Positions 8,539-17,615 are shown, counted from the stretch's first letter. The stretch is DNA of 64,000 bases from Arthrobacter sp. AZCC_0090 (GCF_014207375.1 NZ_JACHEE010000004.1:310001-374000); one strand, 5' to 3'. The notes: generated from the sequence alone by a model not told the origin. Numbers and translations are program-made.

Positions 8539-9215
8539 CACGAGCCTCCCGCTGGGACGATGCGGCGGATGGCGGTCAGATTGGACTGCTGCTCCCACGC
8601 ATCGCGGATCTGGATGGTCTGTCCGGGAACGGGCGCGTCAATCGCTTTGCCGTTGCCGAGATAGATGGAGATGTGTTCGCCGCCGAAACTGACCAGCAGG
8701 TCGCCGGGTTTGGCTTGAGCCAAGGTAGCCACCGGGGTGCCTTGCCGCATCTGATCGCTCACCACGCGGGGAAGATCAACGCCGAGATCCTTGAAGACGC
8801 GTTGCACGAAGCCGGAGCAATCCATGCCCACGGCGGGGTTCGTGGCGCCCCAGACGTAGGGCACTCCCACGTATTTCTTGGCATCGGCCACCACGGCATC
8901 ACCCGTGACGCCGGTGGCCGTGCCGCTGGCTATGCCCGAGAGCGCACCCGCCCCCGCTACACCGCTGAGGGCCGTGGCGCTCCCGAGCCCCAAGGAAGAG
9001 GCGAGTTGCGAAATGCCCGACGCCGAGCCTGTCGAATCCCCGACGGCCGTGCTCAGCGCCTGCGCGAAGGACGCCGCGTCCGCGGATGAAGGCGCACTTC
9101 CAGAGGAGGACGCACCTCCGGCCGTCCCCGTGGACTGCGGACGAACGCCCTGTGTCAGTTGCTGCAGCATCGATTCGATGCTCTGGATGCGGCTGATGGC
9201 CTCGGTTACGCTCAT
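8538..9215 (-). CDS. NlpC/P60 peptidoglycan hydrolase of the flagellar operon
   Basis: 225 residues. The N-terminal part (SVTEAISRIQSIESMLQQL) is followed by a Ser/Gly/Ala-rich linker. A C-terminal NlpC/P60 domain starts near residue 115 (KKYVGVPYVWGATNP). The catalytic Cys is in GMDCSGFVQRVF and the catalytic His in GEHISIYLGNG. These enzymes cleave D-gamma-glutamyl-diaminopimelate bonds in peptidoglycan. No signal peptide is seen, so if it acts on the wall it may leave through the flagellar export channel. Its place between fliJ and fliK suggests the role FlgJ or a transglycosylase has elsewhere: opening the wall for the rod. The start at 9215 has GGAAGG and overlaps fliJ by four bases. Confidence 0.85.
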   Translation of the reverse strand: MSVTEAISRIQSIESMLQQLTQGVRPQSTGTAGGASSSGSAPSSADAASFAQALSTAVGDSTGSASGISQLASSLGLGSATALSGVAGAGALSGIASGTATGVTGDAVVADAKKYVGVPYVWGATNPAVGMDCSGFVQRVFKDLGVDLPRVVSDQMRQGTPVATLAQAKPGDLLVSFGGEHISIYLGNGKAIDAPVPGQTIQIRDAWEQQSNLTAIRRIVPAGGS

Positions 9216-9667
9216 GAGCCGGCCTTCCGCGCTGCTGGAGCCGGCTGTGCGGAACTTCGGTGCCATGCGGAGGAGGCGATCTCGTCCAGCACGCCTTGTT
9301 CGGCGCGCAGCGCGGAAGCCTCGAAGGCGGCTCCGTGTCGGTTTTCGAGCTTCTCCAGCCCCACCGCGCGACGCTTGGCTTCGGTGTATTCCGCGCGGGC
9401 CTGTTCGGCGTCTGCCTCCGCGCTGGCGGCCAAGGCGTCAAGCTCGGCCAACATGCTTTGCGCGGACGCGCGGGAGGCTGCGATGGCCAAGAGTGAGGCG
9501 GAGCTTCCAGCAGCTCCGGCGGACTCGGCCAGTTCCTCGCGGGCGGTAGCTCGGCGGGATCGCAGGGATGCGGTCCGGGAGTTGGCGCGGGCCAGTCCGC
9601 TGGCGGCGGCGTCCTGCTGCGTTTGGCGCAGGCGCAGGAGCCCGGCCAGGGAGAATTGACGGTTCAC
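9212..9667 (-). CDS. fliJ: Flagellar export chaperone FliJ
   Basis: 151 residues, almost wholly alpha-helical and rich in Ala/Glu/Arg/Gln, consistent with the antiparallel coiled coil of FliJ (VNRQFSLAGLLRLRQTQQD at the start; LEKLENRHGAAFEASALR near the end). FliJ is the central stalk of the FliI ATPase ring. The GTG start at 9667 has AAGGAG and overlaps the fliI stop by four bases. Sequence similarity in this family is always low; position after fliI is the main support. Confidence 0.8.
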   Translation of the reverse strand: MNRQFSLAGLLRLRQTQQDAAASGLARANSRTASLRSRRATAREELAESAGAAGSSASLLAIAASRASAQSMLAELDALAASAEADAEQARAEYTEAKRRAVGLEKLENRHGAAFEASALRAEQGVLDEIASSAWHRSSAQPAPAARKAGS

Positions 9668-10995
9668 GCGGCTCCTTCGAGGCTTGCTGAGAGTCGGAAG
9701 AGTTCGGGCCATGACTCGCTGTACGGGGTGGATTCGTCCATGCTTTGCCGCAGGAACCGGTTGATGGCGGTTTCGTGGTCCAGGGCCGCATCAACCAAGG
9801 GGTTGCTGCCGCGGTGGTAGGCACCGACGTCGATCAGGTCCTGGGCGCTGCGCCGCGCGGCGAGGATCCTGCGCAGGGATGCCGCGAGCGCCGTGCGATC
9901 GGCGGTGTTGACCTTGGAGGCCACGCGGGACACTGAACCGAGCACGTCCACCGAGGGGAAGTGCCCTGTGACAGCAAGCTTCCTGTCCAGGACCACGTGC
10001 CCGTCCAGGATGGAGCGGGCGGCGTCGGCGATCGGTTCGTTGTGGTCGTCGCCGTCCACCAGCACCGTGTAGATCCCGGTCACGGAACCGGTCTCGGCGG
10101 TGCCGGCACGTTCCAGGAGCCGCGCCAGCACCGAAAAGGTCGACGGCGGATAGCCGCGGGTGGCGGGCGGCTCACCGGCGGACAGGCCGATTTCGCGCTG
10201 GGCCATGGCTACGCGGGTGAGCGAATCCATCATAAGCACAACGTCCTGTCCGGCGTCGCGGAACGATTCGGCGATCCGGGTGGCCGTCACTGCTGCACGC
10301 AGGCGCATGAGGGCGGGCTCATCGGACGTGGCAACAACCACCACGGAACGTGCGAGGCCTTCGGGGCCAAGGTCGTCCTCCAGGAATTCGCGCACTTCGC
10401 GGCCGCGCTCCCCCACCAGGGCAATCACGGAGACCTCGGCATCCGTGCCGCGGGCGATCATGGACAGCAGCGAGGATTTGCCAACGCCCGAGCCTGCGAA
10501 CAGTCCCATACGCTGTCCGCGTCCGAGCGTGGCCATCGTGTCCAGGACGCGGACGCCGGTCTGCAATGGGGTGTCCACCCGGGCGCGGTGCATGGCCGAC
10601 GGCGCTTCGTTGTCCAAGGAGACCATGGGACTGGCGGGCAGCGGGCCTTTGCCGTCGATCGGACGCCCGAGCCCATCCACCACGCGCCCGAACAGACCGC
10701 GTCCGGTGGGGACCAGGATCGGGCTGCCCTTGGCATGTGCCGCGTCTCCTGCCGCAACTCCGGCCAGCCGTCCCAGCGGCATACAGCGCACGGCACCACT
10801 GAGCGACGCGACCACTTCGGCGTCGAGCCCGGGCGCATCGCCCACCGTCACCAGATCGCCCACGGCACAGTCCAGCCCGGAGACCTCCAGGCCAAGGCCA
10901 AGCACGGACGTTACCGTGCCCACGCGTTGCGGGGCCGCGGCCGCGAGCGCCGCGCCGAATCGGCCTGCGTGCGGCCGGTACGCGGTGATGCTCAT
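9664..10995 (-). CDS. fliI: Flagellum-specific ATPase FliI
   Basis: 443 residues, homologous to F-type ATPase beta subunits and type III secretion ATPases. The Walker A motif GLFAGSGVGKSSLL lies near residue 172; the catalytic glutamate region is GERGREVREFL; Walker B is DVVLMMDSLTRVA; and the signature PPSTFSVLARLLERAGT follows. FliI forms a hexamer with FliH and FliJ and prepares export substrates at the membrane. The start at 10995 overlaps fliH by four bases (ATGA). Length and motifs are complete. Confidence 0.95.
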   Translation of the reverse strand: MSITAYRPHAGRFGAALAAAAPQRVGTVTSVLGLGLEVSGLDCAVGDLVTVGDAPGLDAEVVASLSGAVRCMPLGRLAGVAAGDAAHAKGSPILVPTGRGLFGRVVDGLGRPIDGKGPLPASPMVSLDNEAPSAMHRARVDTPLQTGVRVLDTMATLGRGQRMGLFAGSGVGKSSLLSMIARGTDAEVSVIALVGERGREVREFLEDDLGPEGLARSVVVVATSDEPALMRLRAAVTATRIAESFRDAGQDVVLMMDSLTRVAMAQREIGLSAGEPPATRGYPPSTFSVLARLLERAGTAETGSVTGIYTVLVDGDDHNEPIADAARSILDGHVVLDRKLAVTGHFPSVDVLGSVSRVASKVNTADRTALAASLRRILAARRSAQDLIDVGAYHRGSNPLVDAALDHETAINRFLRQSMDESTPYSESWPELFRLSASLEGAA

Positions 10996-11606
10996 GCGTC
11001 AATCCCCAGCAGCGCCCTTTTGGCCCTGTCCAACGCGGTGCTGAGCCGGGCGTCCAGCCAACCCTGCGGATATTCCGCGATCGCGTCCCCGGGCTTGAGC
11101 GACGGATCGGCTTTGAGTTCGACGCCGGCCACGTCCACGACGTCGACGGCGGCCACCGCGGCAAGATCTGCCGGGTGGAGGCGGACGGAAGTCACGGTTT
11201 CCGCACCGGACACAGTGCCCAGGGCGCGGGCCAGGGCGGCGCGCGCAGTGTTCTGGCCCTTGTCGAGTTCGTAGCCCAGGATGGCTTCGGCAAGCTCAAT
11301 CGCGCTGGCCGCCAGCACGTCTTGCGCTTCTTCCAACGCAACGCCGCGGTGTTGCCGGGACGCGGCGGCGGAAGCTTCGAGCGCACGGACAGCGTGCGCA
11401 ACCGTCTGCCGCCCGGCGTCGAGCATTGCGCGGTGCTCGGATTGGAGTTTTTCTCGAAGGCGCTGCTGTTCCAGCGCCGCAGCCTGGATCCCCGCAGCGT
11501 AACCCGCCGCGTGTCCTTGGGTGTAGCCCCGGTTCTCCTTGAGGGACCGAGTGGCTGGCTGGATGTCGGGGAAGACGACCCTTTGGAGCTCAGCCTCAGT
11601 AGACAT
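10992..11606 (-). CDS. fliH: Flagellar export ATPase regulator FliH
   Basis: 204 residues. An N-terminal segment with GYTQGHAAGYAAGIQAAALEQQ is the GxxxG-like helix typical of FliH. A C-terminal domain (AAVDVVDVAGVELKADPSLKPGDAIAEYPQGWLDARL) matches the FliH/HrpE family. It binds FliI and docks it to the switch complex. The start at 11606 is preceded by GAGGAGG and overlaps the fliG end by 11 bases. Confidence 0.88.
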   Translation of the reverse strand: MSTEAELQRVVFPDIQPATRSLKENRGYTQGHAAGYAAGIQAAALEQQRLREKLQSEHRAMLDAGRQTVAHAVRALEASAAASRQHRGVALEEAQDVLAASAIELAEAILGYELDKGQNTARAALARALGTVSGAETVTSVRLHPADLAAVAAVDVVDVAGVELKADPSLKPGDAIAEYPQGWLDARLSTALDRAKRALLGIDA

Positions 11607-12630
11607 AGTCGTCCTCCTCGCCGCGTCGGACCACGATTGCACCTTCGGCTTCCAATTCGCGGATCGAACGGACAATCTCGGCACGGGCTTCTTCAACCTG
11701 GGACGCGCGTACCGGCCCGGCGGAGGCCATCTCGGCTTCGAGGATTTCGAGATTGCGGCCGGACACGTTGGTGCGCACGGCCTCCAGGACTACGGCGGGC
11801 GCACCCTTCATGGCGACGGCGAGCACTTCAGCATTGACTCCGCGCAGGATCTGCTGGATGTCGCGGCGTTCCAGTTTCACGATGTCCACGAAGGTCAGCA
11901 TCCGGGCGCGCACTTCGGTGGCCAGCTCCGGGTCGAGGGTCTCCAAACCGTCCAGCACGGAGCGTTCCGTGTTGACGTCGGATCGATTGATGATGTCTAC
12001 GAGGGGTTGGATCCCACCGACGATCTCGCTCGATTTCCTTTGCGACATGACCGCACCGGCACGCACTTTGAGGGTTTCGGCCACAATTCCCACGGCCTCC
12101 GGCGACGCCATTCCCATCGTGGCGATACAACGTGCCACCTCGCTCCGTTGGACGTCACCCAGACCTGCCATGACCGCGGAAGCCTTGCCGGGCCGCAGGT
12201 GCGCCAGGATCAAGGCAATGGTCTGCGGCATTTCGCTGTCGATCAGCGCCAGGAGCTGCCCAGAGTCCATCATTTCCAGGAATTCGAAGGACTTCCCGGC
12301 CATGGTGGACGCAAGACGGTCCATGAAGCCTGCTGCTTTGTCCGCACCGAAGGACGCTTCCAAGAGGCCGACGGCGAATTCCTGGCCGCCGCGGGCAGTC
12401 CGGCGTCCGCTGATCGCAAGTTCGTGGAACTCGGTCATGACGTGGTCCGCCACCGCTGAGGAGACGCGGCGCAAGCGCACGATCTCGGCTGCAATGTCCT
12501 CGGCCTCGGACTCTGAAAACTGGGTCATGACGGAGGCTGCGCTGGCCGGGCTCATTTGCATGAGCACCACGGCCACCTTTTGGGCACCGGTCAAGGCGCT
12601 CACCTCGTATCCGAGCTCTGCGGCCCTCAT
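11596..12630 (-). CDS. fliG: Flagellar motor switch protein FliG
   Basis: 344 residues with the three FliG domains in order: N-terminal (LTGAQKVAVVLMQMSPASAASVMTQF), middle with the EHPQ-like patch replaced by SEMPQTIALILAHLRPGKAS, and C-terminal torque domain (ELATEVRARMLTFVDIVKLERRDIQQILRGV). FliG binds the FliF ring and contacts MotA. FliM, FliN and the stators are not in the window. It overlaps fliF by four bases (ATGA at 12627-12630). The charged C-terminal tail (RRGEEDDYVY) is intact. Confidence 0.93.
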   Translation of the reverse strand: MRAAELGYEVSALTGAQKVAVVLMQMSPASAASVMTQFSESEAEDIAAEIVRLRRVSSAVADHVMTEFHELAISGRRTARGGQEFAVGLLEASFGADKAAGFMDRLASTMAGKSFEFLEMMDSGQLLALIDSEMPQTIALILAHLRPGKASAVMAGLGDVQRSEVARCIATMGMASPEAVGIVAETLKVRAGAVMSQRKSSEIVGGIQPLVDIINRSDVNTERSVLDGLETLDPELATEVRARMLTFVDIVKLERRDIQQILRGVNAEVLAVAMKGAPAVVLEAVRTNVSGRNLEILEAEMASAGPVRASQVEEARAEIVRSIRELEAEGAIVVRRGEEDDYVY

Positions 12631-14246
12631 ACCGGCTGCTTTTCGTCCATAAGCCCGCGCAGGTACTCGGCGGTTCGGGCGGGGTTCTCGGCGACCATGG
12701 CTTCAATCTGTGCGCGCCGTCGCTCGCCGTCGAGCGCTTCGGCTCCCGCCATCGGCAAGGCCGGAACGGGATGCACCGGCGGCAATTCAATCGCCGTCGT
12801 CGCGGGAGGTCCTTCGAGCGCCGGTGCGGTGACGGCGTGGGGAAGCATCTCGTAGTCAAGCCGCTCACCAAGATCAACAGGCTCGCGTTGCTGCCTGCGC
12901 CGCAGGAGGATGAGCACCAGCACGATCAGGGCAACCACTGCCAGCAGGATGCTGCCAGCCAGGATGAGCGTATTCATCAAGTCCGATTGTTGCTTGGCGT
13001 CGGCCTGGGCCTTGGCCGAGCCCAGCGCTTGCGCCGCTGCGTCCGCAGCCGACGTGCTGAAGGGCAACACTTCAACCGTGACCACGTCGCCACGCGCAGG
13101 GTCGATGCCGGCGGCTGACGTGACCAGCGCCTTGACCGAGTTGACGTTGAGTCCCCCCGCCGCGGACTGGTTGATGGCGACGGAAATGGTTTGGCGCTTC
13201 ACGGCACCTTGCGGAATGGTGCGGTCTTCGGTGACCTTGTTGACCGCGTTGTTTTTGGTGGTGTCACTGGAATCGAAGGTTCCGTTGCCGTTGGTGCCGC
13301 CCGGCACGGCGATGTTGTCCGGTCCCAAGACGCCGGAGGCACCGCCCCCGGTCCCCGTGTACTTCTCGGTCTTGGTGGTCTCGCTCAGCGGAACAGCGTC
13401 CTTGGCGGTGGAGAACGTCTCACTGCGCTGTTGCGCGGACTCTGCGGTCACGTCGGCGGCGACGGCAACGGTGGCGTTGCCGGGTCCCACCACCCTGTCC
13501 AGGACGGCTTTCACCGAATCGGACGTGCGCTGCTGGTAGTCGGCGGCTTGTTTGGACGAGGAACCCGTGGCTCCGCCTCCCACAGTGGAGAGGACGTTGC
13601 CTTGGGAATCCACCACGGACACGTTCGTTGGCTTCAGGTTTTCGATCGAGGCGGACGTCAAATGCACGATCGCCTGGACCTTGTCTGCGGACAGGGTCAC
13701 GCCCGTCTGTGTTTCGACGAACACGGATGCCGTGGCGTCCGGGGTCTTGTCCACGAATACTGTTTTTGCCGGAATGGCGAGCTGCACGGCTGCGGTCTTG
13801 ACACCATCCATGGCCTGGATGGTGGAAGCGAGTTCGCCCTCAAGCGCGCGCTTGTAGGTGACTGATTGCTGGAACTCGGATGAGGTCACCCCGAGCTTGT
13901 CCAGTAGCGAATAGCCCGTGGCCGCGGCCGCCGGGAGGCCCGCTGCGGCCGCCTTCAGCCGTTCATCGTTGACCTTGTTGTCGGGAACCAGGATGGTGGA
14001 ACCCCCATTGCTGAGCTCATACGGGACATTGTCCTTGCGCAGCTGCTCCACGATCCCGTTGGCGTCTGTGTCCTTCAATCCGGAGAACAGGGGTGAGTAG
14101 GACGGCTTGCCCAACCATGCTGACAGGGCAACGCCGCCCAGGACCAAGACGGCGATGCCGATGATGGCGACAGTGCGTTGCCCGGCGGTGAACCCCTTGA
14201 ATCCATCGCCGAGCTTGCGAAAGAAGGCGGCAATCTGCGGAGGCAT
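12627..14246 (-). CDS. fliF: Flagellar MS-ring protein FliF
   Basis: 539 residues. One membrane segment near residues 25-45 (VAIIGIAVLVLGGVALSAWL) and another near 445-470 (LMNTLILAGSILLAVVALIVLVLI) flank the large periplasm-side region. The YscJ/FliF domain is visible (YSPLFSGLKDTDANGIVEQLRK). The cytoplasmic tail (ERRRAQIEAMVAENPARTAEYLRGLM) binds FliG. FliF is the first ring built in the membrane. The start at 14246 overlaps fliE by one base. Length agrees with the family. Confidence 0.94.
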   Translation of the reverse strand: MPPQIAAFFRKLGDGFKGFTAGQRTVAIIGIAVLVLGGVALSAWLGKPSYSPLFSGLKDTDANGIVEQLRKDNVPYELSNGGSTILVPDNKVNDERLKAAAAGLPAAAATGYSLLDKLGVTSSEFQQSVTYKRALEGELASTIQAMDGVKTAAVQLAIPAKTVFVDKTPDATASVFVETQTGVTLSADKVQAIVHLTSASIENLKPTNVSVVDSQGNVLSTVGGGATGSSSKQAADYQQRTSDSVKAVLDRVVGPGNATVAVAADVTAESAQQRSETFSTAKDAVPLSETTKTEKYTGTGGGASGVLGPDNIAVPGGTNGNGTFDSSDTTKNNAVNKVTEDRTIPQGAVKRQTISVAINQSAAGGLNVNSVKALVTSAAGIDPARGDVVTVEVLPFSTSAADAAAQALGSAKAQADAKQQSDLMNTLILAGSILLAVVALIVLVLILLRRRQQREPVDLGERLDYEMLPHAVTAPALEGPPATTAIELPPVHPVPALPMAGAEALDGERRRAQIEAMVAENPARTAEYLRGLMDEKQPV

Positions 14247-14590
14247 CAGGCCTGCATCCTCATGATCTCGTTGAACGCATCAACGCCCTTGTTCCGTACG
14301 GTGGCCACGAGTTCCATGGTGATCTGGGCGCGGGTTGCCGCGATGGTCGCCTTATGGATGTCATCAAGGTTGCCCGTGACTGCGGAGACTGCCAACTGGT
14401 TCGACGTCGATTGCAGTGACTGGAGGTTGTCCACTGCGCCGGTCAGTGCAGTAGCAAAACCGTTGCCGTCCGCCGTCCCAGTGACTCCACTGACATTGCC
14501 CCCGCTATTTGCGTAGCCGGTGCCGCTGACACCCCGCACGCCAAGCCCGCCGCCAGCGCCTTGAATTGCACCGATCGGGTCCAATGCCAT
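14246..14590 (-). CDS. fliE: Flagellar hook-basal body protein FliE
   Basis: 114 residues. The C-terminal two-thirds fit FliE (GFATALTGAVDNLQSLQS, then AATRAQITMELVATVRNKGVDAFNEIMRMQA). FliE joins the MS ring to the rod. The N-terminus is Gly-rich. It is translationally linked to flgC and fliF by TGATG overlaps. Confidence 0.9.
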   Translation of the reverse strand: MALDPIGAIQGAGGGLGVRGVSGTGYANSGGNVSGVTGTADGNGFATALTGAVDNLQSLQSTSNQLAVSAVTGNLDDIHKATIAATRAQITMELVATVRNKGVDAFNEIMRMQA

Positions 14591-14982
14591 CAGGATTTTC
14601 CTATCTCAAGCGCTGCAAGGTAAGTCTCTCGGGCACGGTCCACCACTTGGGCGTTGGCCTGGTAACCGCGTTGGGCCACAATCAAGGAACCCATCTGTTC
14701 GGCGAGGTCAATATCCGGGTAGCGGACATAGCCTTGGGCATCAGCCAGCGGATGATCAGGTTGGTACACGAGCCTGCCTGTCGCATTGCCCTGGGGTGTG
14801 CTCTTGACGTACACACCGGTTCCATCGCTACCCTCGGCGGCCTCGATGTAGCGGGCTTGGAACGCCTTGCCACTACTGCGGGTCGCGGTGTTCATGTTGG
14901 CCAGGTTGTCCGAGACGGCGTCAAGCCACTTGCGGTGCACGGTCAGGGCGGAACCGGCAATGCCGATCGCATCAAAAGTCAT
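14590..14982 (-). CDS. flgC: Flagellar rod protein FlgC
   Basis: 130 residues. The rod signature AIGIAGSALTVHRKWLDAVSDNLANMNT is N-terminal, YQPDHPLADAQGYVRYPDIDL is the FlgC-specific middle, and QMGSLIVAQRGYQANAQVVDRARETY is the C-terminal rod motif. It is a proximal rod subunit exported by the flagellar type III system. It overlaps flgB and fliE by one base at each end. Confidence 0.93.
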   Translation of the reverse strand: MTFDAIGIAGSALTVHRKWLDAVSDNLANMNTATRSSGKAFQARYIEAAEGSDGTGVYVKSTPQGNATGRLVYQPDHPLADAQGYVRYPDIDLAEQMGSLIVAQRGYQANAQVVDRARETYLAALEIGKS

Positions 14983-15323
14983 CAGCTGGTCCTCATGGCC
15001 GTGCGTAGGGCCGTGAATTCGCTGCCGGCGGCCCGGGCCGCGAACTGGTACCGGAGCACCGTGTCGATGTTGGAGAGCGTTTCGGTATCGAGGTTCACGT
15101 TGTTGCCATTGAGCTGGGTGGGCTCCTGCGACGTCGAGATTGTGGGCGCGGCGTATCCGTCACCCGAACGCACGGAGGCTGCGAGCGCATCTTCGAACTG
15201 GACTCTTTTGGCGTGGTAGTTCGGTGTGTTGATGTTCGCGATGTTGTTGGCGATGGTGCGCTGGCGCAATGTCAGCCCGTCGAGCGCGCTACCAAGGGCA
15301 ACAGAAGTCACTGAATCGAACAC
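14982..15323 (-). CDS. flgB: Flagellar rod protein FlgB
   Basis: 113 residues. LDGLTLRQRTIANNIANINTPNYHAKRVQFEDAL is the FlgB signature; the C-terminus keeps NLDTETLSNIDTVLRYQFAARA. It is the first gene of the twelve-gene leftward string to flgE. A sigma-28-like promoter lies 77 bases upstream (15400-15426). Confidence 0.93.
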   Translation of the reverse strand: MFDSVTSVALGSALDGLTLRQRTIANNIANINTPNYHAKRVQFEDALAASVRSGDGYAAPTISTSQEPTQLNGNNVNLDTETLSNIDTVLRYQFAARAAGSEFTALRTAMRTS

Positions 15324-15399
15324 GACGGCCTGCCTTCGCGAATAGATATGAAGAGGCCGATCCGTGGCCGCGCATCGAGCAATCCCTGCTCAACTTCCA

Positions 15400-15426
15400 C
15401 CATCGGCACGGGCGGGGAATCCGTTA
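15400..15426 (-). promoter_or_regulatory. Sigma-28-type promoter for flgB
   Basis: Read leftward, TAACGGAT is followed by exactly 11 bases and GCCGATGG. This fits the flagellar sigma-28 layout (TAAAGTTT-N11-GCCGATAA) and has the same spacing as the sites before fliC and flgN. The flgB start is 77 bases downstream. Confidence 0.6.
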
Positions 15427-15460
15427 GCCGATCGTGGGAATTGTTTTCGGTGATTTCTCT

Positions 15461-15751
15461 TCAGCCTTGCACGTCAAGGAACAGCGGGCGCGCGGAATTC
15501 CGGGCTTCCGGGACGGTACTGAGGGCGTCCAGATGTGCGAGTGCGCCGTTGCGGACCTTGCCGAGCATGGTCATGGATTCCAGCTGGGCATCGAGGATCC
15601 GCCGCGCCCTGCCAGCCAATTCCACGGGAAGGGGACCAGCCCCGGCGGGGGGATCCCAGGGCATGGGTTCACCCCCGGAAACAGCCAGGGCGATGTCAGC
15701 TTCAAGCCGGTCGAAAATTTCCGACCATTCCCGAACTGGATCAGCCGACAC
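15461..15751 (-). CDS. Small helical protein in the fliT position
   Basis: 96 residues, mostly helix-forming (VREWSEIFDRLEADIALAVSGG, then ELAGRARRILDAQLESMTMLGKVRNGALAHLDAL). No domain was recognised. It overlaps the fliS end by 11 bases and follows fliD-fliS, the usual place of the FliD chaperone FliT. Size and helical character fit FliT, but sequence evidence is weak. It is probably translationally coupled to fliS. Confidence 0.7.
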   Translation of the reverse strand: MSADPVREWSEIFDRLEADIALAVSGGEPMPWDPPAGAGPLPVELAGRARRILDAQLESMTMLGKVRNGALAHLDALSTVPEARNSARPLFLDVQG

Positions 15752-16172
15752 CGAGCGTGCCGTTCGCCCTGGCTACGGTGCCTTGGACTGACAGTTGCGA
15801 GGCAGCCTCGTGCCAGCCTTGCCGGAGCGGTTCCAGAAGCGCGATGCATTCCTTGGTCCGGTTGACGTCCCGGTAGATGTTGGCCCCGATCATGGCTTCC
15901 ATCGAGTACTGATAGATGCCCAACAGCCCGGAGGCGCCATCCCAGGCATCGGTCTTCAAGGTGGAGGACAGCTCCGTGACGATCGCCTGGGCGTGCAACA
16001 GGTTTTCGCTTGCGACGCTCCAATTGGCGTTCTCCTGGGCGAATTGGGCTCGGTTCAGGTCCAGGAGCAACCGGTCATACAGCATTGTCAGCAAGCGGGC
16101 CGGCGGGGCCGAAAGGACCGCGTCATCGTTATACCGGGAAAGCTGGCTGGCGCGGAGGGCTGTGGAGGTCAT
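15741..16172 (-). CDS. fliS: Flagellin export chaperone FliS
   Basis: 143 residues. LSAPPARLLTMLYDRLLLDLNRAQFAQENANW and the later LLGIYQYSMEAMIGANIYRDVNRTKECIALLEPLRQGW are diagnostic for FliS. It is a four-helix protein that binds the flagellin C-terminus and prevents early polymerisation. It begins three bases after the fliD stop. Confidence 0.92.
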   Translation of the reverse strand: MTSTALRASQLSRYNDDAVLSAPPARLLTMLYDRLLLDLNRAQFAQENANWSVASENLLHAQAIVTELSSTLKTDAWDGASGLLGIYQYSMEAMIGANIYRDVNRTKECIALLEPLRQGWHEAASQLSVQGTVARANGTLGVG

Positions 16173-16175
16173 GCT

Positions 16176-17561
16176 TTACGCTCCTGTCGAGGACTTGGGA
16201 AGGCTGGAGATCTGTCCGGAGAGCCACGAGGACTGGGATTGGAGCCCTCCGAGCAGGACCTCCATGTTGGTGTAGACGGCTTGCAGCGTCGCACGACGGC
16301 TGGCCAGCCGCTGATCCCAGTCCGAGATTTGGTTGCCGAGGTCCGTTACTTCGGCCTGTTGTCCCTTGATCAGGCCAGTGACGGAGCCGCTGAACGGGTC
16401 GGTCGCGGCGGTTGCGGCGTCCGCAACCCGGGACGCGATCGTTTGGAGGGCGGCTTGGGTCCCGGCAGGATCCGCCGCCAGGGCCGTCGCGAGCTTGGCG
16501 GAGTCGAAGGTGAAGTCGCCGGACTTGGTGATGTTGATTCCGTAAGCAGACGGGGACTGCCCGTTCACGGGCATCGCCAAGGCCGTGAGGACCTGGTCGT
16601 TGACCGAGCGGACGCTACTGTTACCGGTGAATATCCCGCCTGTCGGGGCCGTCACTCCGTTGGCGTCCGTCTTGCTGCTGACGGCGCTGTAGATCGAGAC
16701 GAACCCGAGCACATCGTTGACCGAGGCCACGAGGTCCCCCGCCTTTTTGCCGATCCCGGCGGTGTCGCTGGTGATGGTGACCGTCACGGGCGCCGCAGTC
16801 ACGGCGGTTGCGGTCACGGACACGCCTGGCAGGAGATCGGCGAACGTGTTGGACGAAGAAGTCACGGTCTGGGCGGCCGCGGTGCCTGCGTACAGGGTCG
16901 CTTTGGCGTCCTGGGCGGCCTTCACGACGGCGGCTGAAGGATCAGCCATCAAGTCCGTGGCAGTTCCGGCGGTCACTTGGGTCGACGTTCCTTGGTACGC
17001 AGTGAAGGCTCCAGCCGCGCCAGAGGTTGTGGCCGTCAGCTGAAGCCGGTAGGTGCCGTTACCCGCAGGGACTTTCACGGCGCGGGCTCCGCCGGAAGCG
17101 TTGTTGATCGCCGTCACGACGTCGTCAAGGGACGTGCTGGCGGGAACAATCTCGGTCTGTTTCCCCGTGGAGTCCACCAGCGTCAGGTGTGCGGGGGCGC
17201 CCGTCCCGTCAACCGGCCAGGTGGCCATGGCAGCGGTGACATCCACTTGGGTCTGGGCGAGTTGTGTGACGGTCACATCAACGGAGCCGGCAGTAGCTGA
17301 GGTAGTTGCCGTGGCGGTAACGGCAGGGGACGTCGTGCTTGCTGTGAACAAGTTCAGGGCATTCGCCGCGGAGTCACCGGTGGCGAGATCGCGCAACGCC
17401 GCCAGTTTCGTGTTGAAGGACTGCAAGGTGGAGATCATCGTCTGGTCCGAGGCCAGTTTCGTCTTGAGCTGCGTCTGCGGCAGCGCTTCGACGCTCATGA
17501 GCGAGTTGATGATGGACGTGGTGTTCAAGCCACTGGCGAGGCCATCAATCGAAGTTCCCAC
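16176..17561 (-). CDS. fliD: Flagellar filament cap protein FliD
   Basis: 461 residues. The N-terminal FliD region is clear (GTSIDGLASGLNTTSIINSLMSVEALPQTQLKTKL). The middle is variable and Thr/Ala/Val-rich. The C-terminal region contains SVNDVLGFVSIYSAVSSKTDANG and ends in the helical QISDWDQRLASRRATLQAVYTNME. FliD caps the filament tip and inserts flagellin. The GTG start at 17561 is preceded by GGAAGGAA; longer in-frame starts upstream lack this. Confidence 0.9.
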   Translation of the reverse strand: MGTSIDGLASGLNTTSIINSLMSVEALPQTQLKTKLASDQTMISTLQSFNTKLAALRDLATGDSAANALNLFTASTTSPAVTATATTSATAGSVDVTVTQLAQTQVDVTAAMATWPVDGTGAPAHLTLVDSTGKQTEIVPASTSLDDVVTAINNASGGARAVKVPAGNGTYRLQLTATTSGAAGAFTAYQGTSTQVTAGTATDLMADPSAAVVKAAQDAKATLYAGTAAAQTVTSSSNTFADLLPGVSVTATAVTAAPVTVTITSDTAGIGKKAGDLVASVNDVLGFVSIYSAVSSKTDANGVTAPTGGIFTGNSSVRSVNDQVLTALAMPVNGQSPSAYGINITKSGDFTFDSAKLATALAADPAGTQAALQTIASRVADAATAATDPFSGSVTGLIKGQQAEVTDLGNQISDWDQRLASRRATLQAVYTNMEVLLGGLQSQSSWLSGQISSLPKSSTGA

Positions 17562-17615
17562 GGGACGTTCCTTCCGGGTCTGTGAATGCCGTAAGCGGCC
17601 ATCGGGCGGAATGCC

